A stretch of 58,626 bases of DNA. It comes from CAZJHX01 sp964545715 (GTDB lineage Bacteria; Myxococcota_A; UBA9042; GCA-2863065). Below the pieces are notes generated by a model. The model was given only the letters and a program-made list of their open reading frames with translations, did no database searches and was not told the DNA's origin. The position numbers and the translations under genes were made by a program. Of the stretch, positions 1-30,365 are shown piece by piece (the first letter of the stretch is position 1; every line of letters begins with the position of its first letter). The stretch spans positions 1 through 58,626 of the forward strand of contig CAZJHX010000061.1 in NCBI GenBank assembly GCA_964545715.1, given 5' to 3'.

Positions 1-3000
1 GCACCTGGCTGAGGAACAGCGCGTCCGCAACGGACGTCTCGTCATCCGGATACGGATCCATCTGGTTCTTCAGCTGGTCGGCCGACGGCGTCTCCAGCCC
101 GGCGAGGTAACGCTGGATGTACAGGCCATCCTCAGCGCCGAACTCACAGTTGTCGTTGGCGTCACCCAGCGCCAGCGTGGCGCAGTGCGGGTCGATCGTG
201 CCCTTGCCGGAGATGAACGGCCGCGGAGCCGCCGCGCCGATGACCGTGACCGCGTCCAGCGCGACCAGCTTCTTGATGACGCCGGCCATGTCACTGATGC
301 CGTCGCCGCCCTTGAGCGACTTGAAGGTGATCTTGAAGACCGGCAGCGCCGCGCCCTTCTTGGCTCCACCCGCCGGGTTGAGCGACGCGTTGATGAAGAT
401 CTTGCCCGGCTCGGAGTCGGGGTTGGCGCTGAAGGTCGCGCCGATGATGCCAGAGCCTGCCGCCACGTTTGTCACCTGGAGGACCGCCTGGTCGTACGTA
501 ACCTCCACGTCGAAGGCGCCCAGCGCGGCGTCGTTGGTGTTGACGCGACCCTCGACCGTGAACGAGGTGCCCACGCCGCGGTCGGGGAAGGCCAGACCGT
601 CGGTCTCACCCATGTCGAAGTCACCGGCGTCCGGTGTCAGGTTGCAGGCCAGCGCGACCTCGACCGGCGGATCGTAGGCGGCGCCCTTATCAAACGCAGA
701 CGCCAGGTCCACCTTGATGACCGTCGCCTTGTTGTCGCGGATGGTGACCTTGCCGGTGCTGTCGACGGTCGCGGCCGCGGTGACCGTGGAGCCGTACGCC
801 ATCAGCCCGGTGATGGCGCGCGCGCCGAACAGCTTACGGCGGGTGTTATCGGCGAAGATGGCGAACGTCTCGATGTTGGTCGTGCCGACATCCTTGATGC
901 CGCTGAACGTCGGTCCACTGGTGGCCTTGGACACCAGCAGCGCGACGTTCTCGGTCAGGTTGTTCACCACGAACGGCGCGATCTTGCCGCTCAAGCTGTT
1001 GTTGGCGAACACGATGTCGACCGAGCCCGGAGCCAGCGCGGTCACGGTCTTGGCGGCGCTGTCGAACTTGACGATGCTGGTGTTGGGCGTCGTCGTACCG
1101 GCCACGAAGATGGAGATCGTCGTGTTGGGATCGGTCGTGATGTCGGTCGACGACCCGTCGGAGAAGCCCATGCGGACATCGTACGTACCGTCCTGGTAGG
1201 TGGCGGTGCCTTCGATCTTCGAGAAGATGTTGTCCTCGACGCGCGGCGGAATCGGTGTGTACGGCTCGTAGATCTTGCCGGTCACGCCACTGGACTTGAC
1301 CACCACGAGCTCGGCCTCAGCGCTCAGGGTCGGGTACAGCGCGATCTTGACCACGACCTTGGCCGTGCCCTTGTCGGTGCCCGTCGCCGAGCACAGGCCC
1401 TTGGCATCGCAGGTCACGATGTCGTTGGGGTCCTTGGTCGCGTGATCGTACGTCGTCGATGAGCTGGTCGTGAAGTCGATGCTGCTGCCGTCCACGTAGT
1501 TGACCTTGACGGTCAGCTGCTGGGTGGTGCTCAGCTTCTTGATCGTGGCGGCCGGATCCGTCGCGCTGATCGCGATCGAAGACGTGGCGGGCGTCACGGT
1601 CATGCCGGACGGCGCCGGCAGCTTCACGGTCACGTCGGTCTTGCCGGTCGCAGTGCCGGCGGCGCTGTCCGTAAACGTAGCCGTAAGCGCGGTCGTACCG
1701 TCGGCGTTGGCGGTCAGCAGACCACCCGTGGTCGACGTATAGATCGTGGCGTTGCCCGACACCAACTCAACATTGGCGTCCCCGGTGAAGTCCATGCGGG
1801 CGCCGTCGTCGAACTTGGCGTACACCTGAGCCTGACAGGTCTGCTGGTACTTGGTCATAAGACCCTTCAGCGAGACGGTCAGCTTGGCCGCGCCGAACTC
1901 GGGGCTGAGATCCGCCGGATCCAACGTCACCTTCTTGATGAGGCAAGGCGCCACAACCACCAGGCTCGAGACGCTGACCTCGATGCCCGTGCTGACGGCG
2001 ATATTGCCGGTCTTCAGCGTGTTGCCGGCCGCGCCGTTCACGGAGAAGCCCGGGTTGCCGTTGGTCGTACCGGAGAACACCTTCTTGCCGGTGTCGTAGG
2101 TCAGGCCGGAGCCGGCGTCGGGCACAACGGTGACCTTGCCGGTGATGTCCTGCTTGAACATCTGAACGCCCTTGGCGAACCAGGTCACGAAGACCTTCAG
2201 GCGCGACGTCTGCGTCTTGCCGCCCGGGTAGTTCTTGATGGACGAGATGATCGGGTCTGACAGCACGATGTCGTACGCCGTCGGCACCACGACCTCGACG
2301 TTGGCGCTGCCGGTCGCAGTACCGTTCTTGGCTGTAACAACAACCCACGCGCCCTTGGTGCCGCCGCCGTCCTTAGAGGTGGCCTTGCCCGCGGCATCCA
2401 CACCGAGCAGGCTCGGCGCGGAGACCGTGTAGGTGGTGCCGGCCACACCGGCCAGATCGACGAGCGCCCCGTCGCTGCGCACACCTGTGACGATCATCTG
2501 GGTGCTGTCCGCGATACCCGTGACCGGCTTCCAGTAGAACAACTGCACGCGGGTCGCCTTGACCAGCAGACCGCGGATGGCCAGCGCCTGCGCCTGGACC
2601 GTACCCAGCGTCGCCTTGCCGCCGGAGAAGCGGAAGACCATGTCGGTGTTGGTCGCCAGCGGCACCTGGTTCACATCGACCAGCTTCTTGAGCTTGGCGG
2701 TGATGTTGGCCGTCTTGGCGACCGTGAACGCCGGCTTCAGCGCAAACTTCACGATGGCCACGTTGACCTTGGTGCCGACCGCGTCGCCGCTGCTGGTGTC
2801 GAAGTTGACCGCGTTGAACTTCACGACGCCCGTGGTGTTGGCGTCGACGGCCACGTTGTTGACCGGCGTGTCGAACGAGCCGCTCGCCGTGCCCTTGGTC
2901 ACCGACTGCACACTCATCAGGTCCTTCGGGAACGTCAGGTTGACGTCGTAGGCCCCGATCTTCTGGCCGCCACTGTTGACGTAGATCGGCACGGTGATCG

Positions 3001-3590
3001 TCTGGCCGATGACGACCGACGGGTCCCAGAGCTTGCCGATCGGCAGCTCGCCACCACCCTGGAAGCTGCTCAGCGACAGGGCCGCGGGCTGCTTGGTGAC
3101 CACAACGGTCGAGGTCACCGGGGAGACGCCGGCCACAGTACCGGTGACTGTGAGGTTGCCGCCGATGTCCAGGTGCGTATTCGTCAGGTTGATCGTGTAG
3201 TTGCAGCGCCCGTCCGCATCCGTCGTACAGGTGTCGGACAGGTTCAGACCCGAGCCGGCCAGCTTGACGGTGACCTCGGTGCCGGTCTTGACCGGACGGT
3301 TTTGCGGGTCCTTGACCTGGAAGAAGACCTTGGTGGACTTGTTCAGCCCGTCCAGCGCGCCGTTGGCCACAACCATCTCCAGCTTGGCCGCCGCGATGGC
3401 GGTGATGCTCCACGCCGTCGGCGCCGAGCTCGGGTTGGTCGACGCCCACGCCGTGCCCGACGTGTTCGGGTTGGACATGCCGTAGTAGGTCTGGCTGTAG
3501 GTGCCGTCCTGGTGGTCGGTGACCACGTTGCTGGCCTGGTTCTCGCTGATGGCGAAGACCACCTCGGCGCCGATCTGACCCGGACCCTTG
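1..3590 (-). other. Second Ig / cohesin-like / cohesin-like / dockerin-like module (partial)
   Basis: The domain order of 21340-17770 recurs here: Big_1-like, cohesin-like (3085-2640; TVPIYVNSGG, GAYDVNLTFP, GVVKFNAVN), Ig-like repeats, second cohesin-like (640-215; LGAFDVEVTYDQAVLQV, GKIFINASLNP, LPVFKITFKSL) and dockerin-like (LGDANDNCEFGAED, IQRYLAGLE, then DPYPDDETSVADALFLSQV at the window edge). Aligned by eye the two modules share roughly half their residues, so this is an internal duplication of considerable age. Confidence 0.7.
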
Positions 3591-6500
3591 ACGTCGCACG
3601 GGGTCTCGTCGGTCTCGCCGTCGCAGTCGTTGTCCTTCACATCACCGCAGATCTCGATGACCGTCGGTGCGCTGCACTGGACGAACGCGCCGTTGTCGCA
3701 CTTCTCGGTGCCGGACTGGCCGCACGCGTTGGTGCACGCCTGAGTGATGTCCTCGTCCACCGTGGCATCGCAGTCGTTGTCCTTACCGTCACAGATCTCC
3801 ACGCCGCCCGCGCCGCTGGTCCAGGCCTCGTTGTTGGCGACCGCATCACAGGTCTCGCACTGGTTGGCCGGGTTGGCCGCGCCGTTGGCGTAGCATGCGC
3901 CGTCGATCAGGCAGTTGCCCGCCGCGATTGCGACCACACAGCCCGTCGTCGCGTTGCACGTGGCGGTGGTGCAGGTCAGACCGTCATCGCACTTGCTGTC
4001 GGTCGGGGTGTTGACCACCGTGCCCGGCTCGGTGCAGCTGTCCACCGTGCAGGCGATGTTGTCGTCGATGACGATCGGCGTGCCCGGCTTGCAGCCCAGC
4101 GTGGCGTCACAGGTCTCGGCGCCGTTGCACTTCTTGCCGTCGTCGCACTTCGTGTCGTCCGTTGTGTAAGCGAACGTGCCGGTGTCAAACGTGGTCGATG
4201 TACAGGTGTCCACCGTGCAGGCCACACCGTCGTCGCTGCCGGAGGGCTTGGTACCCTTGATGCAGCCCTCGACCGCGTCGCACGTCTCCTGCCCGTTGCA
4301 GAAGTCCCCATCGGCCTGAGCACACTTGGCGTCGCTCGTGCAGCCACCGCAGGACGGCGCGAGCTGATCGACCGCGCCAGTGCAGAACTTGTCAGCGATG
4401 CCGACCGGACAGTCGAGACCCAGAGAGCCCGACAGGCAGGCCGAGTCGTTGTCCTGAACCACGGCCTTGCACGCGTTGTTGGTGCACTTGGCCACCGTCT
4501 CACTACCCTGACACTGGGCCGGGGTCACACAGACCGGCGCCTTGCTGAACGACGGCGGGCAATTGCTCGCGCCGGCGCAGCACGACGGGCCGGTGCCGTC
4601 ATCGGTGCAGCAGAATCCGTTGGCGCAGTAGCCGCTCTGGCAGTCGGTGTGCTCATCACAGACGCCTCCGTTGACGACGTCGGCGATGCAGCCGCCCGGA
4701 TCGCAGTGACACGATGCCGTACAGTCGCCGTCCGCACCGCAGACCGTGCCACACAGCGGCGGGGTCTGGACCTTGGCGGCGTTGCACTTCTTGTCGGGCC
4801 AGCAACCACAGGCCTGGGCCGTGATGCTGCTGTCACACGCAGAGTCGTCGTCGATGGACTCGGAGCCGCACTTGAAGTTGTCGCAGATCGCCGCGGTCAG
4901 CGTGCCCTGACATGTCGAAGGCGTGCTGCACACAGCGTCAGCCGAGTACTTGCTCGGGCAGTTGGCAGCCGCGCCGCAGCAGTCTCCGGCCGGTCCGTCA
5001 CAGCAGTAGCCGTTGGAGCAGTAGTTGGACTTGCACTGAATGTTGACCGAGCACGGGTTGCCGTTGGACACCTTGCCGGCGCACTCGCCGCCGATGCACG
5101 CGCAGTTGTCGCAGTCGGTGTGCTCCACGCAGGACGTCGCGCACTTGGGCGGCAGCTGCAGGGACTTGCTGTCGCACGTCACCGCCGGGTAACAACCGCA
5201 GTCGTTGGCCTCGCCGCCGCAGGCCGAGTCGTCCTCGACGACCGTGGTCGCGCAGGTGTTGGACACGCAGGTCGCGTCCTTTCTCGAGCCCTGGCAGGTG
5301 CCCTGGCTGTTGCAGACCGCCGCGGCGCTGAAGCTCGCGGGACAGCCCGCAGCCGCGACGCAGCAGGTGCCGTTGTCACAACAGGTGCCGTTTTCGCAGT
5401 ACGCCGCGACACACATGCCGCCGCGACCACAGGACGCGCCGTTGCTGTTGTCCTCGGTGCACACACCGGTGTTGCTACTACCCGGGCCGATGTCGCAGTA
5501 CGCGATGGCGTCACAAAGCGCATCACTGGCGACCGTATCGACACCCGTGGACGCGATGTCCGCGCTGCTCTCACAGATGTAGCCAATCTTGGCCGAGCAG
5601 CCGAGGTCGTTCCACGTCTTCTTCTTGATGTCCCAGTGCAGCAACGTGACGCAGTCCTCGTTGCCCGAGTTGTTCGGCTCGCCCGACGAGTAGTCGGTGA
5701 AGCTGGACGTCGTCCCGTCACTCCACAGCCACTTGCCCTCGTCGGCGCGGTCGTTCAGGCCGATCCACATGCCGAAGCTCTGGGCCACCTTGGCTGCCTC
5801 GTCCTGCAGATACGTGTTCTCAGCCGCGTCGTTGATGGTCGCCAGATCCCCGCCAAGCGCCTGGCACTTGCCGCGAGCCTGATCCCAGCTCACACCCTCG
5901 GTGCAGAACAGATAGGTTCGACCACCATTGGTCTTCTTGACGCACGTGGAGCCGAAGCCTGTCTTCTTGCAGTCGGTCAAACAGGTGGCCGCCGACTGGT
6001 CGATAGTCGCGTCGCACTTTGCCGGAGCAAACAGACCGCACTCGTTGCTGGTCGTGTCAGTGGTACAGCCCGTGTCATCGTCCACGACCTTGGACCCGCA
6101 CTGGAAGTTGGTGCAGATCTTGTCCTTTCGAGTGCCCTGGCAGTTTGCGGCGTCGTCGCAGTTGGACGACGTCGCGAAGCTGGCGGGACAGTTGGCCGCG
6201 ATCTGACAGCAGGCAGTGCCGCCCACCGGATCACAACAGAAGCCATTGGCGCAATGATCCGTCTGGCAGGCCGAGTTCTTGGAGCACGGCTGACCGTTCG
6301 GCAGCTTCAGCGTGCAACCACCCGGGCTGCAGTAGCAGGTTCCGGCATCACACTCGGAGTCAAGGGTGCACGTGGTCGGACAGGTCGGCGGCGGCTGAAT
6401 CACAGCGTTGGAGCAGAACAGCGACGCGGCGCAACCACACTTGTTGGCTTCTTTACTGGAGCAGCCCGAGTCGTCGTCGACGGTCGCGCTGGCGCAGATG

Positions 6501-9500
6501 AAGTTGGGACACACCGCGTCGACGCGCGTGCCCTGACAGGTCGAGACGTCATTGCAGATCGCCGCGCCCTTGAAGCTCGCCGGGCAGTCCGTCGGACCGT
6601 TGCAGCAGGTGTCCGAGCCGGAGCCGCCACAGCAGAAGCCGTTGGAGCAGAAGCTGGACTTGCACTCGATGTTGCCGGCGCAGGCCTTACCGTCCGGCTT
6701 CAGCGTTGTCAGCTTGACGTCGCCCGCGAAGGAGCCGCCCGTGGAGCCGGCGGCGTCCACCACCAGATAGTGCACGCCGGCCTTGAGCTGGGTGTCGAGC
6801 TTCTCGGTCTCGCCGGACGCCGCGCTGTCGGAGCAGCCCGTCTCAGTACCCTGACCGCCACACGTGGCGCCCGCTGCCGGACGCGCGTAGAGGATGTGGT
6901 CGAGCGTGCCGCCGCTGACGGACATCGTAACGCGGCGCTTCTCAGCGAGCGTCAGCTTGAAGATCTTGTCCGCCGCCGCCGCACCACCACAGGGCCCGAA
7001 CAGCGTGTTGTCCAGGCAGGTGGTGTCGCCGGTGATGGTGATGCTCTTGTTGGACGGCGCGCCACAGACGGCCTCCGCATACAGACGCTTGACCGTGCCG
7101 ACGCACGGGTCGCCGAAAACACCGTTGCTGGGCGTCACCGAGCAGCTGGTCTTGCCAAGGCAGAGCGACTCGACCTTGCTCTTGGAGCTGGCCGCGTGAC
7201 AGCCGCCCAGGGTGAAGCTGCCGCAAGAGCCGTTGGGCACACCGTATGAGGCGAACTTGATCGCGGTGATCTGCGCGCCCGACGGGCAGGTCAGGTTGAC
7301 CTTCTTGCCGGAGTACTGGAACTCCTGCGCCGTATCGCAGACGTTGCCGGCCGTGCCGCCGACCAGCACGCTGTCGTTGCCGATGTCCTGCGCGTTTTCG
7401 CACTTGTTGCCGACCTTGACGTCTGTATCGGTGCCGAAGACCGCCACCGTGATCTGACCGATAGAGCCGTCGTCGCCCGGAACCGTGTCACAAACCTCGA
7501 CCTCGTAGGTGCCGTTGGGGTTGTCGCCGAACGCGTTGCAGAAGTCGGCCGCGTAGCTGTAGCCGTACGTGTTGTATGCGTCGCTCTTCAGCGTGCCCTG
7601 GTTGGCCAGCACCGTGAACTTGTCGCCCGTCGGCGTCTTGATGTTGACCACCACGTCGCCGATGGACGGGTGCTTGATGTCGGCACGAACGCGCAGGTCG
7701 GAGACGAATTTGCGCGGCGACGACACGAAGACCGACCGCTTGCTGCAGCCCAGCTGCGCTGAGACCGGCTTCGGGTTGGCGAAGGACTGAGACTGCACGC
7801 AATTGGGTGCGGGGCAGATCAGCTTGCAGGTGCCGAGGCCGACGCCGGACGTACCGCCCACGCACGCGTCGTTGTTACCGCAGCCGTTGTCGCCCGCGTT
7901 GTACTTGTGAGAGCCGCCGCACTTGGCGCCCGCGCAGCTCGGCACTTTCTGGCTGTTGTCGCACTTGCCCTTGCCCAGGTTGCCACCCGCGTCGCAGGTG
8001 TCAGCCGTGCACGGGTTGCCGTCGTCACATGTCGGCGGGATGCCGGCCTTGCAGCCCGCGGTCTTGTCACAGGTCTCACCACCGTTGCAGAGCTTGCCGT
8101 CGTCGCACAGCGTGTTGTCCGGCGTGTTGTCCACCGTGTCGGTGACCTCATTGCAGGTATCGACCGTGCACGCGATGCCGTCGGACAGCGTCGGTTTGGG
8201 ACCGAACTGGCAGTCGTTGATCACGTCGCAGAACTCGACGCCCGTGCAGAACGAGCCGTCCTGGCAGATCGTGTCGTCCGGCGTGTTCGTGACCTTGTCC
8301 AGATCCTCGTCACAGCCGTCGATGGTGCAGCTGACGCCGTCGTTGGCGTCGGGCGACGTGCCGGCCTTGCAGCCGTTGACCTTGTCGCAGATCTCGACGC
8401 CGTTGCAGAACAGGCCGTCGTCGCACTTGGAGTGGTCGATGGTATTGATGATCGAGTCGGTCGTCTCATCACATGTGTCGACCGTGCAGGCGACGCCGTC
8501 GGTGAGCGGCACGCTGTACGTGTTCTTGCCGCTGATGGACAAGAAGTTGTCGACCACGATCACGCCGTTCTGACCGGCGACGCCACAGGTGGCCTTGGCC
8601 ACGACGCGGAAGCCGTTGGTGGCGTTGACGCAGTCGGTGCAGCTGAACGTGGAGGCCGCATCCGGGCCTGTCAGCGTGATGTTGGCACCCGTGCGCTTCC
8701 AGGTGAACTTGCCCACGACCTTGCCGAAGCCGGTCTTGAGGTTCTGTGCGCCCACGAAGCCGGTCTGCGCCGCGTTGCCGCCCGAGATGACGGACTGGGT
8801 GTAGCCGGGGAAGTCGATCTCGTGGACCCAGACCGTCGGGTTCGGCTCGGTGCCGTAGTAGGTCTTGATCGTGATCTTGATGAAGCTGGTCGCGATCGGC
8901 TTGGCCAGCTTGGCGACGCCCCAATCGCGGATGGTCGGAGAGCCCTCGCTGAACGTCACCGTCTCGGAGCCGCCGGTGTACTCGATAGTCGCTTCTTTGA
9001 GACGCGACGACTTTCTGATCGGGTTGACCAGCGTGCTGAGCGTGGTGCCCACAGGCGTCTGGAACATCCGGATCTGGCTGATGGCCACCGTCTCGTTGAA
9101 CGTGATGGTGGCCGACTGGCCGACCGTGGGCTTGGTGTAATCGGGCGCCCACACCTTCTGACCGTTGGTAAAGTCACAGTCGAACATGTGCGCTGCCTGG
9201 CCGTTGCCACCCAGCCACACGCTGCTCTGGCTGCCGCTCCACAGACCCTTCTTGCCGTCCGTCGGGCACTTGTACTGCAGCTCGCCGCCGCTGCCGTTGA
9301 ACCACTTCCAGCCCGCCTGGGTGCCGTCGGCGACATCCTCGACATACAGGTGCGTGGTGCAGTCCTTCTGGTCACCCAGCGTCTTGACCTGGAAAGAGGC
9401 CTCGAAGTCGCCGGTGTAGTTCCACACGCTGTTCATCTCTACGAGGCTGGTGGCCGCGGTGCCGACGATCGCCGTGCCTGGCGCGCCGGTGATAGCGCCG

Positions 9501-11638
9501 CTGGGGCTCTTCTTCTTCCACAGCGCCGGGTCCAGAACGTTGCCTTCGAAGTCGTCGCTGGGACGCCGCACGCAGTCGAAGTCCGCGGCGGTCGAGCAGA
9601 ACTCCTTGCCGTCACAGAACAGGCTGTTGTTGCACAGCGCGTCGTCGGAGGTATGCGTGACCTTCTGCAGGCCCTCATCACAAGCGTCCACAGTGCACGC
9701 TTTGCCGTCGTCGGCGGCCGGGGCAGAGCTCGGCTGACAGCCGGCCTTCTTGTCGCAGATCTCCGCGCCGTTGCAGAAGACGTTGTCCGTGCACTGAGCG
9801 TGGTTCGGCTCGTTCTTGATGACGTCGTTGATCTCATCGCAGCTGTCGACCGTGCAGGCCACCAGGTCGTCGGACTTGGGCGGCGTACCCGCCTTGCAGC
9901 CGGCGATCTTGTCGCAGATCTCAACGCCGTTGCAGAACAGGGCGTCGCTGCACAGCGCGTCGTCCGGCGTGTTGATGATCGCGTCAGCGGCCTCGCTGCA
10001 AGTATCCAGCGTGCAGTCGATGCCGTCGCTGAGCTGCGGGGCAAACGACAGGCAGCCCGTCGTGGCGTCAGCGCCGGCGTCCAGCGGGACGCACTTCTCG
10101 ACGCCGGTGCAGAACAGCAGGTCGTCGCACGCCGCGTGGTTGGGCGTATGAGTCAGCGTCTTGGTGGCCTCGTTGCACTTATCCAGCGTGCAGGTGGCGC
10201 CATCGTCGTAGCCGGACGGGACCGGCGGGGTCGCAGCACGACAGCCGAGCTTGGCGTCGCAGACCTCGCTGCCGTTGCAGTACAAGTTGTCCTGGCACAG
10301 CGAGTGGTCCGGCGCGTTGACGATCTTGTCGGCCGCCTCGTCGCACGAGTCGGTCGTGCACGCCACGTTGTCGTTGACCTGGGGCGGTGTGCCCGCCTTG
10401 CAGCCGGTCGCCGTACACAGCTCGGCGCCGTCACAGAACAGGCTGTTGCTGCACTTGGTGTGGTTGGGCGTATTGACGACCTGGTTCTTGTTCTCGTCAC
10501 AGGTGTCGTCGGTGCACGCCACGCCGTCGCTCAGTGTCGGCGGTGTACCCGCGGTGCACCCGGTGGTGGTGTTACAGCCCTCGACGCCGTTGCAGTACAA
10601 GCCGTCGTCGCACTTCTTGGTGGTGCCGTTGCAGTTGCCGCTGCCGTCGCACTTGTCGCCGGTCGTGCAGGCGTTGCCGTCGGTACACAGCGTGTCCTTG
10701 GCCAGGTCCTGCAGCGCGCAGGCGCCCGTCGCCGGAGCGCACTTGCTCTTGCGACAGGTGGAGTCGCCGCCTGTCGGACACGTGATGATGGTAGAGGTGT
10801 CGACAACGCACTGGTCGAGCGCCGCGTCGCACTTCAACGTGCCGTCACACAGGTTGCTGTTGCCGTAGTTGCCTTCGCAGAATCCGGCGGGCTTGTTGTT
10901 GCAGCCGGTGCAGTAGTTCTTGGTGCCGCAGGTGCCCGTGGTCGGGTTGCAGATGCTGAAAATGCACGGGTCGGTGCTGGCCGGGCAGGCCACGACGGAC
11001 GCCGGGTCGATCACGCACTGGCCCTGAACACACTTGACGATGCCGTTGCATTTGTTGCCGTCGTCGTAGACCACGCACGCTGCGTCGCTGTTGCACGGAC
11101 CGCACTGCAGCGGGCTGTTGACGCCCGAGCAGTTACCACCGGCACAGGTATCGCCGATCGTACAGGCGTTGCCGTCGTCGCACGGCACCGAGTTGTTGGT
11201 GAACTGGCAGCCCTTGGCCGTTGTGCACTTGTTGGTTGTGCAGGTGTACGGGTCCACGCACAGCGCGTCGTTCGGCGTGTTGATGACGGTGTCCGTCGCC
11301 TCGTTGCAGGTGTCCTTGGTGCAGGCGAAGCCGTCGTTGAGCACCGGGCCGGTACCGGCCACGCAGCCGCTGTTGATGTTGCAGGTCTCGTTGCCGTCAC
11401 AGAAGAGCTTGTTGTCGCACTTGGTGTCGTCCGGCACGTTGAGCACGGCCTTTTGCGCGTTGGAGCAGGTGTCCTTCGTGCAGGCGATGCCGTCGTTGGG
11501 GTCGACCGGCGTGCCGGCGGTGCAGCCCGTAGCGGTGCACTTCTCGACGCCGTCGCAGAAGATGTTGTTGCTGCAGCTCGGGTCGTGGGGGGGGGGTGGG
11601 AGGCCCCCCCCCCGCGGGGACCCCGGGCAGGGGGCAGA
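1..11638 (-). CDS. Giant Cys-rich lectin/cohesin/dockerin protein, C-terminal segment (partial)
   Basis: The minus-strand frame with codons starting at positions equal to 1 modulo 3 is open from about 11580 to the left edge, roughly 3,860 codons with no stop. It begins mid-repeat (SCSNNIFCDGVEKC) and finishes the Cys unit that the upstream segment leaves at the gap, so both are probably one gene. Order: Cys-rich repeats (11580-9600), LamG-like module (9560-9180), discoidin-like module (9180-8790), Cys repeats, P-type domain (7800-7430), SUEL lectin (7300-7060), PPC-like domain (7050-6720), Cys clusters, C-type lectin (5930-5580), Cys clusters, 'NDCDG' region (3830-3600), Big_1-like domain, cohesin-like domain (3085-2640), bacterial Ig-like repeats, second cohesin-like domain (640-215), dockerin-like domain (190-1, continuing off the window). 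No start or stop lies inside the segment. A surface adhesin or scaffold role is inferred. Confidence 0.88.
5580..5930 (-). other. C-type lectin domain
   Basis: The order of motifs is that of a C-type lectin: TYLFC, WDQARGKCQALGGDLATI, FGMWIGLND, WLWSDGTTSS, GEPNNSGNEDC, KTWNDLGCSAKIGYIC. The EPN and WND elements are the Ca2+-site-2 residues that in known members favour mannose-type sugars. The four core cysteines are present. It lies among Cys-rich clusters of the giant protein, downstream of the SUEL domain. Confidence 0.92.
7060..7300 (-). other. SUEL (D-galactoside/L-rhamnose-binding) lectin domain
   Basis: The frame encodes the hallmark sequence of this lectin family in order: NLTCPSGAQITAIKFASYG, then GSCGSFTLGGCHA, VESLCLGKTSC, then NGVFGDPCVGTVKRLYAEAVC. 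The eight cysteines and the ASYG, CHA and FGDPC-GT-KRL blocks match the SUEL/Gal_Lectin domain of sea urchin egg lectin and latrophilins. Family knowledge says the domain binds rhamnose or galactose through the ASYG and DPC-GT-K loops, both intact here. Confidence 0.92.
8790..9560 (-). other. LamG-like and discoidin-like modules in the giant protein
   Basis: From 9560 the translation reads DDFEGNVLDPALWKK, then FEASFQVKTLGD and WKWFNGSGGELQY, a concanavalin/LamG-type jelly-roll plan. From about 9180 it reads PTVGQSATITFNETVAISQI, then ATIEYTGG and IKITIKTYYG, like a discoidin (F5/8 type C) fold. Both folds commonly bind glycans or phospholipids. I cannot identify binding residues. Confidence 0.5.
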
Positions 11639-11648
11639 NNNNNNNNNN
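11639..11648. other. Assembly gap inside the giant gene
   Basis: Ten N characters. About 50 bases on the left side (11587-11638) and 80 on the right side (11649-11730) are dominated by G, C and T homopolymers unlike anything else in the gene, and both translate to nonsense. The Cys-repeat period suggests that only about 15-20 residues of true sequence are missing. The reading frame changes across the gap (first-codon bases go from 2 to 1 modulo 3), which has no biological meaning because the gap length is arbitrary. Confidence 0.95.
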
Positions 11649-29900
<18,252 letters not shown>

Positions 29901-30365
29901 GCTCCCCCCCTTTTTGCAACGCACCTTAACGACACGCAGAGCAGACCCCTCAGCCCATGCGCGCCCTGTCGGAAGATTGCTGCAGATATAAGGGAAGAAA
30001 GGCGAGGACACTCACCTGTACCCGACGGACCAAACCAAACATCCGGCGTGACGTTTCGTTAATCCTAAAGGCTACACGTCAGTGCAACTAGCTCTCCAAC
30101 CCATGATCAGCCTCCCCAATAACAGCACCGTGACTCCCCCTCCAAAAAACGAGTCTTCGATGCCTGTGGAGAACCTCCCGACGACGACTATACGTAGGGG
30201 GAGGGTCGCTTGGAAGCCCACGGGATGCAAAAATTGTGATACCGCCGTTTCAACCTGCGGAAATCGCGACCCATTTTTTTATTTTCACCGTGTATATAGG
30301 GCGATTTTCTGGGCCTGGGGGACAGAAAGTCTCAGTGCTGCCGCGCCTATATATAGAGGTACGGG
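29901..30365. promoter_or_regulatory. Upstream region of the giant gene
   Basis: 465 bases without a convincing gene between cysH and the giant gene, both on the minus strand. Base composition is more AT-rich than the coding parts, with TATATA-like tracts at 30293-30299 and 30350-30356 and a possible minus-strand -10 (TTATAT, 29986-29991) that would give an 86-base leader. I see no clear -35 element and no obvious terminator for cysH. Promoter assignment is tentative. Confidence 0.35.

Noticed and set aside
11397..11638. Continuation of the upstream giant frame past the gap
   Set aside because: The translation becomes Gln/Arg/His-rich nonsense, whereas another frame gives perfect Cys repeats; the apparent frame continuity is due to the arbitrary length of the N run.
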